DNA from: an uncultured Prevotella sp.
Lineage (GTDB): Bacteria; Bacteroidota; Bacteroidia; Bacteroidales; Bacteroidaceae
Direction: 5' to 3'
DNA: 37,724 nucleotides
Assembly: GCA_900550035.1 (NCBI GenBank)
Contig: URQS01000032.1
Coordinates: 1 to 37,724, forward strand
Below the pieces are notes generated by a model that was given only the letters and a program-made list of their open reading frames with translations, was not told the DNA's origin and made no database searches. A program made the translations under genes and the position numbers. Position 1 is the first letter of the stretch. Each line of letters starts with the position of its first letter. Positions 17,279 through 25,699 of this stretch are shown in pieces.

Positions 17279-19396
17279 TTACTTCTTGATTCCCATGTTC
17301 CACAATGTGAAGCTCAGGATGTCAGCCTGCTCAGCCAGTCGCTTTGCCAGAGGCTTTCCGCCACCGTGTCCGGCATCCTTGCCAATGCTGATGAGTGTAG
17401 GAGCTGTGCCGCCTTGACATTCCTGCAGACGTGCTGCAAACTTGAATGAGTGTGCCGGAACAACGCGATCGTCGTGGTCGGCGGTGCTGACGAGTGTGGC
17501 AGGATACTTCACGCCCGGTTTCAGAGTGTGCAGCGGCGAGTAGGCACGCAGATATTCAAACATCTCCTTCGAGTCGTCAGACGTGCCATAATCGGGTGCC
17601 CAGTTCCATCCGATAGTGAATTTATGATAGCGCAGCATATCCATTACGCCTACAGCCGGCAGACAAACCTGATAGAGGTCGGGACGCTGAGTCATGCAGG
17701 CGCCTACAAGCAATCCACCGTTGCTGCCACCCTGAATGGCGAGACGGTCGCTCGATGTATATTTGTTGTTGATGAGATACTCGGCAGCTGCGATGAAGTC
17801 GTCAAACACGTTCTGCTTCTGCAGCTTTGTTCCAGCCACGTGCCAGTCCTCGCCATACTCACCGCCACCGCGCAATACGGCGTGTACATATATGCCGCCA
17901 CGCTCCAAGAAGGGTATATAGTTAGACACGAAGAACGGAGCATAAGTGATATTGAAACCGCCGTAGCCGTAGAGCAACAGCGGATTGCGTCCGTTGAGCT
18001 TCATGCCCTTCTTGTATGTGATGAAGAGCGGGGCGCGGGTGCCGTCCTTGCTTGTGTAGAACACCATCTCGGTCTTGTAGTCGTCAGAGCGGAAATTGAT
18101 TTTGGGTGCAGCCCAAACGGTGCTCTTGTCGGTATTTAAGTCGTATGAGTAGATGGTGTTAGGCATTGTGTACGAGGTGAACGAGTAGAACACTTCCTTC
18201 TGTCCGCGCATTCCGCTTGCTGAAGTAGAACCGAAAGTTGGCAGTTTGATTTCGCCTATCAGTTTGCCGTCGGTAGTGTAAGTGTACATCTGGTTGCAGT
18301 TGTCCTTCGAGTACTGCAGAATCATGCGGTCGTCAGCAAATGTCACGTCGGTGAGCACGCTTTTGCCCTCAGGCACCACTTCCTTCCAGTCGTTGTAGCC
18401 CGGACGGTCAACGTCAGCCACCATCAGACGATACTTAGGTGCACCGGCGTTGGTCAGGATGTACATTTTCTTGCCCACAGTCTCCACGGTAGAGTATCTG
18501 AATCGGGTGTCCGAGCACATCTGTATGAACTGCGAGTTGGGTTTGGTCAGGTCGCGTACGTACAGATTGTTGCCGTTGTCCATACCGCCCTCGTTCAGCG
18601 TCATCACCTTCTCGTCGTGGTCGATGTCTACATTGTAGAATCTCAGTGGCTGTGTCGGGTTCATGAAGAACAGCTGGTCTTCGCTCTGCGGAGTTCCAAT
18701 CTTGTGATAGTAAATCTTCTGAACCGAGTTCTTTGCAGAAGTCTCGCGTCCCTTCTCCGGAGCGTCGTAGGCGCTGTAGTAGAATCCGTCGCCGAGCCAA
18801 GTGGCGCCTGTGAACTTAGCCCAAACTATATGGTCGTCGATGTCGCGTCCTGTCTGGCAGTCCTTTACGTATATCTCCTCCCAGTCCGATCCGCTGCGCG
18901 AGATGACGTAAGCCATGTATCGTCCGTTGTGCGAGAAGTATATACCCTTCAGAGCAACGGTTCCGTCAGTGCTGAGAGCGTTGGGGTCGAGCCATACGCG
19001 CTGCTTGCTTGCGTCGGCAGTAGGGCTGTCCATCTGGTAGAGTACGCTCTGGTTCTGCAGTCCGTTGTTGCGGTATACATACCATTTGCCCTGGCGCTTG
19101 AACGGAATGCCAATCTTCTCGTAGTTGGCAGTCTCCTTCAGTCGTTTCAGGATGTTCTTGCGCATAGGGATGTTGTCGAGATATTTGCGTGTGATAGCAT
19201 TCTCGGCATCTACCCACTCGGCAGTCTGTGCGCTCATGTCGTCTTCGAGCCAGCGGTAGGGGTCAGCCACTTTCTCGCCGAAGTACACGTCTACAGTGTT
19301 GTCCTTAGGAGCCTTCGGATAGGTCACTTGCGCCACTGCGTTGATCGACGACAGCATAGCTGTAGCTGCAATCGATAAAATCAGTTTTCTGTTCAT
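17279..19396 (-). CDS. Secreted prolyl oligopeptidase (S9A family)
   Basis: This is a serine peptidase that cleaves after proline in short peptides. The 705-aa protein has a signal peptide (MNRKLILSIAATAMLSSINAVAQ), then the family opening DPYRWLEDD and a beta-propeller lid region (about residues 80-440). The alpha/beta-hydrolase domain follows, with nucleophile Ser558 in QGGSNGGLL, the Asp in DHDDRVVP (about residues 640-646) and His677 in GKDAGHGGGKP. All three catalytic parts are present, so it should be active in the periplasm or outer envelope. It is divergent from priA, sharing a short promoter region. Confidence 0.95.
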   Translation of the reverse strand: MNRKLILSIAATAMLSSINAVAQVTYPKAPKDNTVDVYFGEKVADPYRWLEDDMSAQTAEWVDAENAITRKYLDNIPMRKNILKRLKETANYEKIGIPFKRQGKWYVYRNNGLQNQSVLYQMDSPTADASKQRVWLDPNALSTDGTVALKGIYFSHNGRYMAYVISRSGSDWEEIYVKDCQTGRDIDDHIVWAKFTGATWLGDGFYYSAYDAPEKGRETSAKNSVQKIYYHKIGTPQSEDQLFFMNPTQPLRFYNVDIDHDEKVMTLNEGGMDNGNNLYVRDLTKPNSQFIQMCSDTRFRYSTVETVGKKMYILTNAGAPKYRLMVADVDRPGYNDWKEVVPEGKSVLTDVTFADDRMILQYSKDNCNQMYTYTTDGKLIGEIKLPTFGSTSASGMRGQKEVFYSFTSYTMPNTIYSYDLNTDKSTVWAAPKINFRSDDYKTEMVFYTSKDGTRAPLFITYKKGMKLNGRNPLLLYGYGGFNITYAPFFVSNYIPFLERGGIYVHAVLRGGGEYGEDWHVAGTKLQKQNVFDDFIAAAEYLINNKYTSSDRLAIQGGSNGGLLVGACMTQRPDLYQVCLPAVGVMDMLRYHKFTIGWNWAPDYGTSDDSKEMFEYLRAYSPLHTLKPGVKYPATLVSTADHDDRVVPAHSFKFAARLQECQGGTAPTLISIGKDAGHGGGKPLAKRLAEQADILSFTLWNMGIKK

Positions 19397-19463
19397 AGTG
19401 TTACGCTTTTGTTTTGTTAGAGGTTATTAGTGAATGTTCTTATCTTGTTTGTATCGTATTGTG

Positions 19464-19471
19464 CAAAGTTA
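19464..19471 (-). promoter_or_regulatory. -7 element for the prolyl oligopeptidase gene
   Basis: Read on the minus strand this is TAACTTTG, about 68 bases before the start codon. It faces away from the priA promoter and sits only a few bases from it. Confidence 0.5.
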
Positions 19472-19479
19472 GCGATTTA

Positions 19480-19511
19480 TTGGGAGATTATTGAATTTTT
19501 GTCTACTTTTG
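19480..19511 (+). promoter_or_regulatory. Promoter of priA
   Basis: A TTG (19480-19482) and TACTTTTG (19504-19511) with a 21-base spacer match the Bacteroidetes promoter pattern. The expected start of transcription falls within about 10 bases of ATG 19528. The leader would then be very short, or the real start codon is ATG 19543. Confidence 0.5.
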
Positions 19512-19527
19512 CATATACTTTCAATAA

Positions 19528-21816
19528 ATGTATTATCACGCCATGCTCTACGTCGAAGTAATATTGCCCTTGCCTCTTGATGGCACCTTCACATATTCTG
19601 TACCCGACACGCTTGCGCCACAGGTGCGCATGGGCGTGCGTGTTGTCGTGCCTCTCGGACGCTCCAAGACGTATACAGCCATGGCTGTGCGCACCCATAA
19701 TGACAAGCCCGAGTTTGATACGCGCGACATTATGCAGGTGGTAGATGACAGTCCCGTGCTGCCAGAACGCCAGCTTAGGTTGTGGCAATGGATTTCCACA
19801 TATTATATGTGTGCGCTTGGCGACGTGTTCAAGGCGGCTCTTCCAGCCGGACTGAAGGCTGAAGACGGTTACCGTCCGAAGACCGTGCGCTGCGTGACGT
19901 TGCCTGCCAATCTGCGCACAGAGCATTCGCTGCACATCGCTATGACAGCATTGACCCGTGCGCTGAAGCAGCAGCAGACCTTCTGCAAGTATCTTGAGCT
20001 GTCGCACTGGGACCAAATTGACGGCGAGACGCCTCCTGAGCACATACAGGAGGTGGCTTGCGACGAACTGCAGAATGCCGCCAATGCCTCCGATGCCATA
20101 TTGCGCCAGCTCACGTCGCGACGCTTTCTTGAGGTGTATCATCGCGAGGTGGGACGCATAGGGGGTGGGGGAGAATACTCGCCCGAGAACATCCAGCCGC
20201 TTAGCGAGGCACAGCAGGACGCAATGAACAAGATTGGCGTTCAGTTTATGAGCAAGAATGTGGTGTTGCTGCACGGCGTCACGTCGAGCGGCAAGACCGA
20301 AATATACATCCATCTCATTCAGAAAGCCATCGACGAGGGTCGCCAGGTACTCTATCTATTGCCCGAGATAGCCCTCACCGTGCAGATGACACGCCGTCTG
20401 CAGCGTGTGTTTGGCTCGCGACTGGGCATCTACCATTCGCGATATAGCGATGCCGAGCGTGTAGAGATATGGAAGAAGCAAATCTCCGACGAGCCTTACG
20501 ACGTGATACTCGGTGCACGTTCGGCAGTGTTTCTGCCCTTCAGCCGTCTCGGACTGGTCATCGTCGACGAGGAACACGAGACATCCTTCAAGCAGCAAGA
20601 CCCCGCTCCGCGCTATCATGCACGCTCGGCTGCCATTATGTTGGCACGTATGTACGACGGAGCCAAGGTGCTGCTGGGCACAGCCACGCCCTCGATGGAG
20701 AGCTACAACAATGCGCTCACGGGCAAGTATGGCTACGTCAGCCTGACAACACGATACAAGGACGTGGCCCTGCCCGACATACATGTGGTGGACATCAAGG
20801 ACCTCTATCGCCGCAAGATGATGCGCGGACCCTTCTCGCCCGAACTTTTGGACGCCATGCGTGCCGCTTTGAAGCAGCACAAACAGGTCATTCTGTTTCA
20901 GAACCGCCGCGGTTTCGCTCCTATGGTTGAGTGTAAGGTGTGTGGATGGGTGCCCAAGTGCAAGAACTGTGACGTGTCGCTCACATATCACCGCTCGATG
21001 AACGTGCTCACATGCCACTATTGCGGCTACACATACGCCGTGCCCCATCAGTGTCCCAACTGCGAGAGCACCGAACTTCTGGGTCGTGGCTACGGCACCG
21101 AGAAGATAGAAGACCGTGTGCGCGAGCTGTTTCCCGAAGCACGCATAGCACGCATGGACCTCGACACTACACGTTCGGCAGGTGCCTATCAGCGCATCAT
21201 AGGCGACTTCTCGTCGGGTCGCACCGACATACTCATCGGAACGCAGATGATTTCCAAAGGACTCGACTTCTCGGGCGTGACGGTTGTGGGCATACTCAAT
21301 GCCGACACCATGCTCAACTATCCCGACTTCCGTGCCTACGAACACGCATATATGATGCTGACGCAGGTGAGCGGACGTGCAGGACGGCGTGGCGAGCGCG
21401 GACTTGTTGTACTTCAGACCAAGAGTCCCGACCTGCCCGTGATACAACAGGTGGTGAGCGGCGACTTCAAGACGTTCGCTTCCGACCTGATGGACGAGCG
21501 TCGTATGTTCCATTATCCGCCCTTCTATCATCTTGTGTACGTCTATCTGCGCTATCGCAACGAAGCTGTGGTAGAGTCGGCAGCTATAGAAATGGCGTCA
21601 CGATTGCGCCAGCAGTTTGGCGAACGGGTGCTCGGCCCCGACAAGCCAGCCGTAGCGCGTGTCAAGACCGAGTCGATACGCAAGATAGTAGTGAAGCTTG
21701 AGCTTGGCATCGACCTCGCTCTGGCGCGTCGTTGCATGTCGGCATCGCGCACGGCATTGCTGCAAGACAAGCGCTATGCAGCCATGAGCGTCTTCTTCGA
21801 TGTCGACCCGCTGTAG
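19528..21816 (+). CDS. priA: Primosomal replication restart helicase PriA
   Basis: PriA is an SF2 3'-5' DNA helicase that recognises stalled forks and reloads the replisome. The 762-aa protein has the N-terminal fork-binding domain (YVEVILPLPLDGTFTYSVPD), Walker A in GVTSSGKTEIYIHL near residue 252, and the DEEH box in VIVDEEHETSFKQQ. The zinc-binding insertion shows CKVCGWVPKCKNCD, CHYCGY and CPNC. The C-terminal helicase part contains ILIGTQMISKGLDFSGVTVV. The start could be ATG 19528 or, five codons later, ATG 19543, which fits the family N-terminus and the promoter position slightly better. It is a single-gene unit. Confidence 0.96.
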   Translation: MYYHAMLYVEVILPLPLDGTFTYSVPDTLAPQVRMGVRVVVPLGRSKTYTAMAVRTHNDKPEFDTRDIMQVVDDSPVLPERQLRLWQWISTYYMCALGDVFKAALPAGLKAEDGYRPKTVRCVTLPANLRTEHSLHIAMTALTRALKQQQTFCKYLELSHWDQIDGETPPEHIQEVACDELQNAANASDAILRQLTSRRFLEVYHREVGRIGGGGEYSPENIQPLSEAQQDAMNKIGVQFMSKNVVLLHGVTSSGKTEIYIHLIQKAIDEGRQVLYLLPEIALTVQMTRRLQRVFGSRLGIYHSRYSDAERVEIWKKQISDEPYDVILGARSAVFLPFSRLGLVIVDEEHETSFKQQDPAPRYHARSAAIMLARMYDGAKVLLGTATPSMESYNNALTGKYGYVSLTTRYKDVALPDIHVVDIKDLYRRKMMRGPFSPELLDAMRAALKQHKQVILFQNRRGFAPMVECKVCGWVPKCKNCDVSLTYHRSMNVLTCHYCGYTYAVPHQCPNCESTELLGRGYGTEKIEDRVRELFPEARIARMDLDTTRSAGAYQRIIGDFSSGRTDILIGTQMISKGLDFSGVTVVGILNADTMLNYPDFRAYEHAYMMLTQVSGRAGRRGERGLVVLQTKSPDLPVIQQVVSGDFKTFASDLMDERRMFHYPPFYHLVYVYLRYRNEAVVESAAIEMASRLRQQFGERVLGPDKPAVARVKTESIRKIVVKLELGIDLALARRCMSASRTALLQDKRYAAMSVFFDVDPL

Positions 21817-21892
21817 CCCGTGTAATCGTAGTGCAGCGGCTTGAATAGGTTAACTATTCCTAACAAAGTGCCTTAATGTGTAGTAAATTCAT

Positions 21893-21900
21893 TATTTTTG
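21893..21900 (+). promoter_or_regulatory. -7 element upstream of the M13 peptidase gene
   Basis: TATTTTTG matches the -7 consensus and would give a leader of about 75 bases. No clear -33 TTTG is seen. Confidence 0.45.
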
Positions 21901-21982
21901 CAATCTATATAAGTGAGATGAGTAACAGAACAAGTTATAAGAGTGACACAAAAAAAGGAACTCAACTAAATAAAAATACAAA

Positions 21983-24013
21983 ATGAAAGCAAGAACATTA
22001 ATCTTAGCAGCTTCGCTCGCAGCCGCAATGTCGGCAGGAGCGCAGACATCTAAGGGCATCAATCCTGCCTATATGAATACGGCAGTGAAGCCCGGCAACG
22101 ACTTCTATGAGTATGCTATCGGCGGTTGGCGCAAGGCTCATCCGCTCGATGCAGAGCATGCGCGCAACGGTTCGTTCATCGATCTCGACGAATTGAACCA
22201 GAAACGCATTTTCGACCTTATACAGGAGTATTCGTCAAAGCCTCAGACCAAGGGTTCGCTCGGACAGAAAATCGGTTCGCTCTACAATCTCGCTATGGAC
22301 AGCGTGCGTCGCAACCGTGAGGCAGCCGAGCCATTGAAGCCGATTCTGAAGACCATCAACGACATTCAGGACCGTCGCGAGTATCAGGTTGTAGTAGCAC
22401 AACTCGACATGCGTGGCGTTGGTTGTTCGATGTTCGGTGTCGGTGTCGGTGCCGATATGAAGGATGCCGCCAACAACCTTGTAAGCGTAGGCCAGGGCGG
22501 TCTCGGTCTGGGCGAGCGCGACTACTATCTTTCAGACGACGCTCAGGTGAAGGCTGTACGTGCCGCTTATGCCAACTATCTGAAGCAGGTGCTCCTCCTT
22601 GCCGGCAACAGCGAGGCCGACGCACAGCGCAAGGCCGATGCCACAATGCGCATCGAGACACGCATAGCCAAGGCAAGCAAGGGCAAAGTGGAGCTGCGCG
22701 ACGTTCAGGGCAACTACCACAAGATGACCTATGCCGCAATGGTGAAGGAATTCCCGGGCATCGACTGGGGCAACATATTCCTCATGCAGGGCTTCCCCGC
22801 ATTCTCGCACATTGATGTCAGCCAGATTGAACCGATACACGAAGTGGAGAAGATTCTTGCTGACGAGCCGCTCGACGACCTCAAGGCTTATGCCGAGGCA
22901 CACGCCATATCAAGCGTTTCGGGCTATCTCGACGACAATTTCCGCAAGGCTGACTTCGAGTTGAGCCGCGTAATGTCGGGTGTTCAGCAGGATCGTCCGC
23001 GCTGGAAGCGTGCCACATCACTCGTAAGCGGTGTGCTGGGCGAGGCAATCGGCAAGCTCTATGTCGAGAAATACTTCCCTGCATCGAGCAAGGAGAAGAT
23101 GCTCAAGCTCGTAAAGAACCTTCAGACAGCTCTGTCGCAGCGCATCAGCGAGGCAACATGGATGTCGCCGGCTACAAAGGCGCAGGCACAGGACAAGCTC
23201 GCCAACTTCATTGTGAAGATTGGCTACCCTGACACATGGAAGGACTACACCAACCTGAACATCGACGAGTCGCTCTCGCTCCTCGAGAACATGCAGAACG
23301 TGTCTGAGTTTATGACACGCGACTACATCTCACGCAAGGTGAACAAGCCGGTAGACAAGACCGAATGGCACATGACTCCGCAGACTGTCAACGCTTATTA
23401 CAACCCAACTACCAACGAAATCTGCTTCCCGGCAGCCATCCTGCAGCCGCCATTCTTCGACCCCAACGTCGATGAGGCTGTCAACTATGGTGGCATTGGT
23501 GGCGTAATCGGCCATGAGATGTCGCACGGATTTGACGACCAGGGCTCACAGTTTGACAAGTACGGCAACCAGAAGAACTGGTGGACCGAAGCCGACAAGA
23601 AGAACTTCGATGCACGTACAAAGGTATTGGTCGACTACTTCTCAAAGGTTGAGGCTCTGCCCGGCAAGTACATCAACGGCAAGCTTACACTTGGCGAGAA
23701 CATCGGCGACAACGGTGGACTGAACATCGCATTCCGCGCTTTGCAGAACGAACTCAAGGCCAACCCGTCGGCAGCTAAGACCATCGACGGATTCACACCC
23801 GAGCAGCGTTTCTTCCTGTCATGGGCTACCGTTTGGGCAGGCAATGCACGTCCTGAATTCGTAGACCGTCAGATCAACACCGACCCTCACTCGCCTGCTG
23901 AGGCTCGCGTAAACGCTGCCCTTCCGCAGATTGACGCCTGGTACAAGGCATTCAACGTGAAGAAGAGCGACAAACTCTTCATCCCGAAGAACAAGCGTGC
24001 ACAGATCTGGTAA
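21983..24013 (+). CDS. pepO: Secreted M13-family (neprilysin/PepO-like) zinc metallopeptidase
   Basis: This is a zinc endopeptidase acting on oligopeptides. The 676-aa protein begins with a signal peptide (MKARTLILAASLAAAMSAGA), has the M13 N-terminal lobe (PGNDFYEYAIGGWRKAHPL), and then the catalytic site. That site is HExxH at H511-E512-H515 in VIGHEMSHGFDDQG, with the third ligand Glu572 in LGENIGDNGGL. The C-terminus ends KRAQIW; the terminal Trp is a hallmark of M13 enzymes. It is probably periplasmic or exported. It has its own promoter and a downstream terminator, and it is the last core gene before the accessory island. Confidence 0.94.
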   Translation: MKARTLILAASLAAAMSAGAQTSKGINPAYMNTAVKPGNDFYEYAIGGWRKAHPLDAEHARNGSFIDLDELNQKRIFDLIQEYSSKPQTKGSLGQKIGSLYNLAMDSVRRNREAAEPLKPILKTINDIQDRREYQVVVAQLDMRGVGCSMFGVGVGADMKDAANNLVSVGQGGLGLGERDYYLSDDAQVKAVRAAYANYLKQVLLLAGNSEADAQRKADATMRIETRIAKASKGKVELRDVQGNYHKMTYAAMVKEFPGIDWGNIFLMQGFPAFSHIDVSQIEPIHEVEKILADEPLDDLKAYAEAHAISSVSGYLDDNFRKADFELSRVMSGVQQDRPRWKRATSLVSGVLGEAIGKLYVEKYFPASSKEKMLKLVKNLQTALSQRISEATWMSPATKAQAQDKLANFIVKIGYPDTWKDYTNLNIDESLSLLENMQNVSEFMTRDYISRKVNKPVDKTEWHMTPQTVNAYYNPTTNEICFPAAILQPPFFDPNVDEAVNYGGIGGVIGHEMSHGFDDQGSQFDKYGNQKNWWTEADKKNFDARTKVLVDYFSKVEALPGKYINGKLTLGENIGDNGGLNIAFRALQNELKANPSAAKTIDGFTPEQRFFLSWATVWAGNARPEFVDRQINTDPHSPAEARVNAALPQIDAWYKAFNVKKSDKLFIPKNKRAQIW

Positions 24014-24032
24014 TAGCAGGAGCATAGCATAT

Positions 24033-24060
24033 CACTCCCCTCCCTTTGGGTGAGGGAGTG
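24033..24060 (+). repeat. GC-rich hairpin just after the M13 peptidase gene
   Basis: CACTCCC (24033-24039) pairs with GGGAGTG (24054-24060) around a C/G-rich loop. It has no T-run, so it is unlikely to be a simple terminator by itself. Confidence 0.5.
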
Positions 24061-24115
24061 GGGGTAGGGCTTATATGCAAATATCGTACATGTAGTAAAA
24101 AAGTGTTACAAATAG

Positions 24116-24151
24116 AAAACCGATTCTGGAGATTTCAGAATCGGTTTTTTT
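24116..24151 (+). terminator. Rho-independent terminator downstream of the M13 peptidase gene
   Basis: A 13-bp perfect stem (24116-24128 with 24136-24148) is followed by a T-run. It lies about 100 bases after the stop codon. Confidence 0.82.
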
Positions 24152-24206
24152 ATGCTTTTTGCCGTGTTTTACACCCTTCACTTTCCATTCAGGGCTTCTT
24201 TGCATT

Positions 24207-24294
24207 GCAAATGGACTACAGTTGGAAGGCAAATGGACTACAGTTGCAACGTAAATGTAGTCCAGTTAGAGCGCAAAAGTTGTCCTTTTGCAGC
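24207..24294. repeat. Four-unit 22-bp tandem repeat
   Basis: Units start at 24207, 24229, 24251 and 24273. Units 1 and 2 share GCAAATGGACTACAGTTG. Unit 3 keeps the flanks (AAATG and CAGTT) but has the central GACTA replaced by its reverse complement TAGTC. Unit 4 is more diverged and forms a GCAAAAG/CTTTTGC hairpin. The 22-bp period is not a multiple of three, so it is not a coding repeat. Confidence 0.7.
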
Positions 24295-24840
24295 GATAAG
24301 GAGTTTTTTTGCGTTTGTGATTTTTATTGATTTTCTCGTCCGTAGTCATAACTCTCTGTATATAAGCAATATAACTAAACCCCTTCAAAACCCGAGAATT
24401 TCGAGCTAAAGAATTCTTTGTGCGTTCAGCACGCAGTTTTGAGCGGTTAGAAATGCAAATATTGTTTGCCTTATTCGCTTCGTTTTGTATTGTCAGATAT
24501 TTTTTGATGTGTATATACTAACATCGCGGATACTTCAGTACCAATTATTACGCGCGCTCGTTTTATATTATGATCGTCAATAGTAGGACTATTGGTAACA
24601 TTTGGATGCTATTGTAAGACTTTGATGCTCCTACATAAACGATGGATTATAGAGCTTTTTTATGTGACTGATTTTTTTATTGATGTAAGTAAAAAAAATA
24701 GTGCAAAAATGATGTTATTTAGAAAAATAAATATAATTTTGCATTTGGTTCTTTGTCGGAAGTTCTTAGTTAAGGAAAACCTGATTTAGGATGGAAGAAT
24801 TGTATATGAAAATGTATAAGTGAACTACTATATATAGAAT
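24295..24840. other. A+T-rich intergenic stretch without a supported gene
   Basis: Only short, low-quality open frames are present and none resembles a known protein. A TAATTTTG element (24734-24741) matches the Bacteroidetes -7 consensus and points rightwards into the structured region that follows. Its -33 partner is not clear. Otherwise I see nothing here. Confidence 0.5.
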
Positions 24841-24854
24841 AGCGTTTACAAGAC

Positions 24855-25100
24855 GCTTCATCTTTTTACTCTTCAAACTTCGAACACTTGAGGACTAACG
24901 TAGAAAGTGAAGCAACGAGTAGATGTTCTCGGGATGTGTTTATAACGCATCCCTTAATGCGTTATATCCATACTTTCACTTTAAAGGTGAATTATGGAGA
25001 TTTCGTTTAAGGGATTGCTGTATACATATCAGCGTGGGCTTCGAAGTTGCTTATCTTTACGTTAGTGGGCAAGTTCGAAGGCCTGAAGAGTGAGATAAGC
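24855..25100. repeat. Pair of inverted palindromic modules with internal hairpins (possible structured RNA or mobile repeat)
   Basis: Module A (24855-24913) and module B (25049-25100) are each imperfect hairpins: GCTTCA...TGAAGC for A and GCTTATCT...AGATAAGC for B. They are also inverted copies of one another, sharing the blocks ACTCTTCA, TTCGAAC, ACTAACGTA and AAGCAAC in order. The ~130 bases between them contain more hairpins: 24931-24938 with 24946-24953, an alternative 24941-24949 with 24958-24966, and 24968-24999. The whole could fold as one large branched structure. It lies between the converging M13 peptidase gene and the minus-strand island. No transposase is nearby. Confidence 0.6.
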
Positions 25101-25263
25101 GCTGTACGGATCTCACGTCTTGAACCAGTATGTATTTTGTAAGTGTCTGTAAATCAAAAGAAACTTTGCGGCATTAAGCGTAAATGATACCATGAAGTTC
25201 CCATTGTATGCAAGAAATCAATCTTGCGTTGTTTATATCAGAAGATGAATAGTTTGCTGCAAA

Positions 25264-25557
25264 TCAGCGATTAACATCCATTAACTCATTTTTTGCTGTT
25301 TCAATGGCTGTAAGTTTCAAATCCTCTTCACCCTCTAAATCGCTTAGAATTTTATCAGCAAGCCAAAGAGTTAGCATTTCCTTTTCGTCCACTTTGAAGT
25401 ATGTTGCCATTTGAATTACTTGGCATCTTTTTGCTCGTCTGTCCCCGCGTTCAATCTTGCTGAACATGGGTGTGTCTATTTCTAAGTATGCAGCCACTTG
25501 ACGCTGCAATATTCCTTGTTCGTCTCTAAGAGACTTTATCTTGTTTCCTAATAACAT
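25264..25557 (-). CDS. XRE-family helix-turn-helix transcriptional regulator
   Basis: A small DNA-binding protein of 97 aa. Residues 5-60 form an XRE/Cro-type HTH: GNKIKSLRDEQGILQRQVAAYLEID, then TPMFSKIERGDRRAKRCQVI as the recognition part. A short acidic helical tail follows. It lies at the downstream end of the minus-strand island, separated from it by a decayed gene and an array of CGGTCGGA repeats that would be natural operator candidates. It may autoregulate. Whether it controls the large operon, whose start lies more than 12 kb upstream, is unknown. Confidence 0.85.
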   Translation of the reverse strand: MLLGNKIKSLRDEQGILQRQVAAYLEIDTPMFSKIERGDRRAKRCQVIQMATYFKVDEKEMLTLWLADKILSDLEGEEDLKLTAIETAKNELMDVNR

Positions 25558-25622
25558 ATTTTCTTTTCTTTGGGTTTGTATTGAATATCTGTGTCAGATA
25601 TACCGTCCTATTGGGCTGTTTT

Positions 25623-25699
25623 CGGTCGGAACGCCGTCAAACGGTCGGATTTTCGGTCGGATCGTGGAATTTTCGGTCGGATTATGATTAAACCGACCG
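25623..25699. repeat. CGGTCGGA repeats upstream of the XRE gene
   Basis: CGGTCGGA occurs as direct copies at 25623, 25642, 25654 and 25674, with the partial inverse CCGACCG at 25693-25699. Start-to-start spacings are 19, 12 and 20 bases. They lie 65-140 bases upstream of the XRE start codon, a position that suits regulator binding. Confidence 0.6.

Noticed and set aside
24207..24294. Possible CRISPR array
   Set aside because: The 22-bp units are contiguous with no unique spacers, and no cas genes are present.
24046..24330. Short open frame of 94 codons after the M13 peptidase gene
   Set aside because: It runs through a terminator hairpin and a 22-bp non-coding tandem repeat. The repeat period shifts the frame at each unit, so coding selection is unlikely.
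24592..24789. Short open frame of 65 codons in the A+T-rich gap
   Set aside because: Low-complexity, no relative recognised and no good start context.
24855..25100. Possible integron attC sites or a retron msr-msd
   Set aside because: The core bases do not match the RYYYAAC/GTTRRRY attC boxes, no integrase is near, and there is no reverse transcriptase gene.
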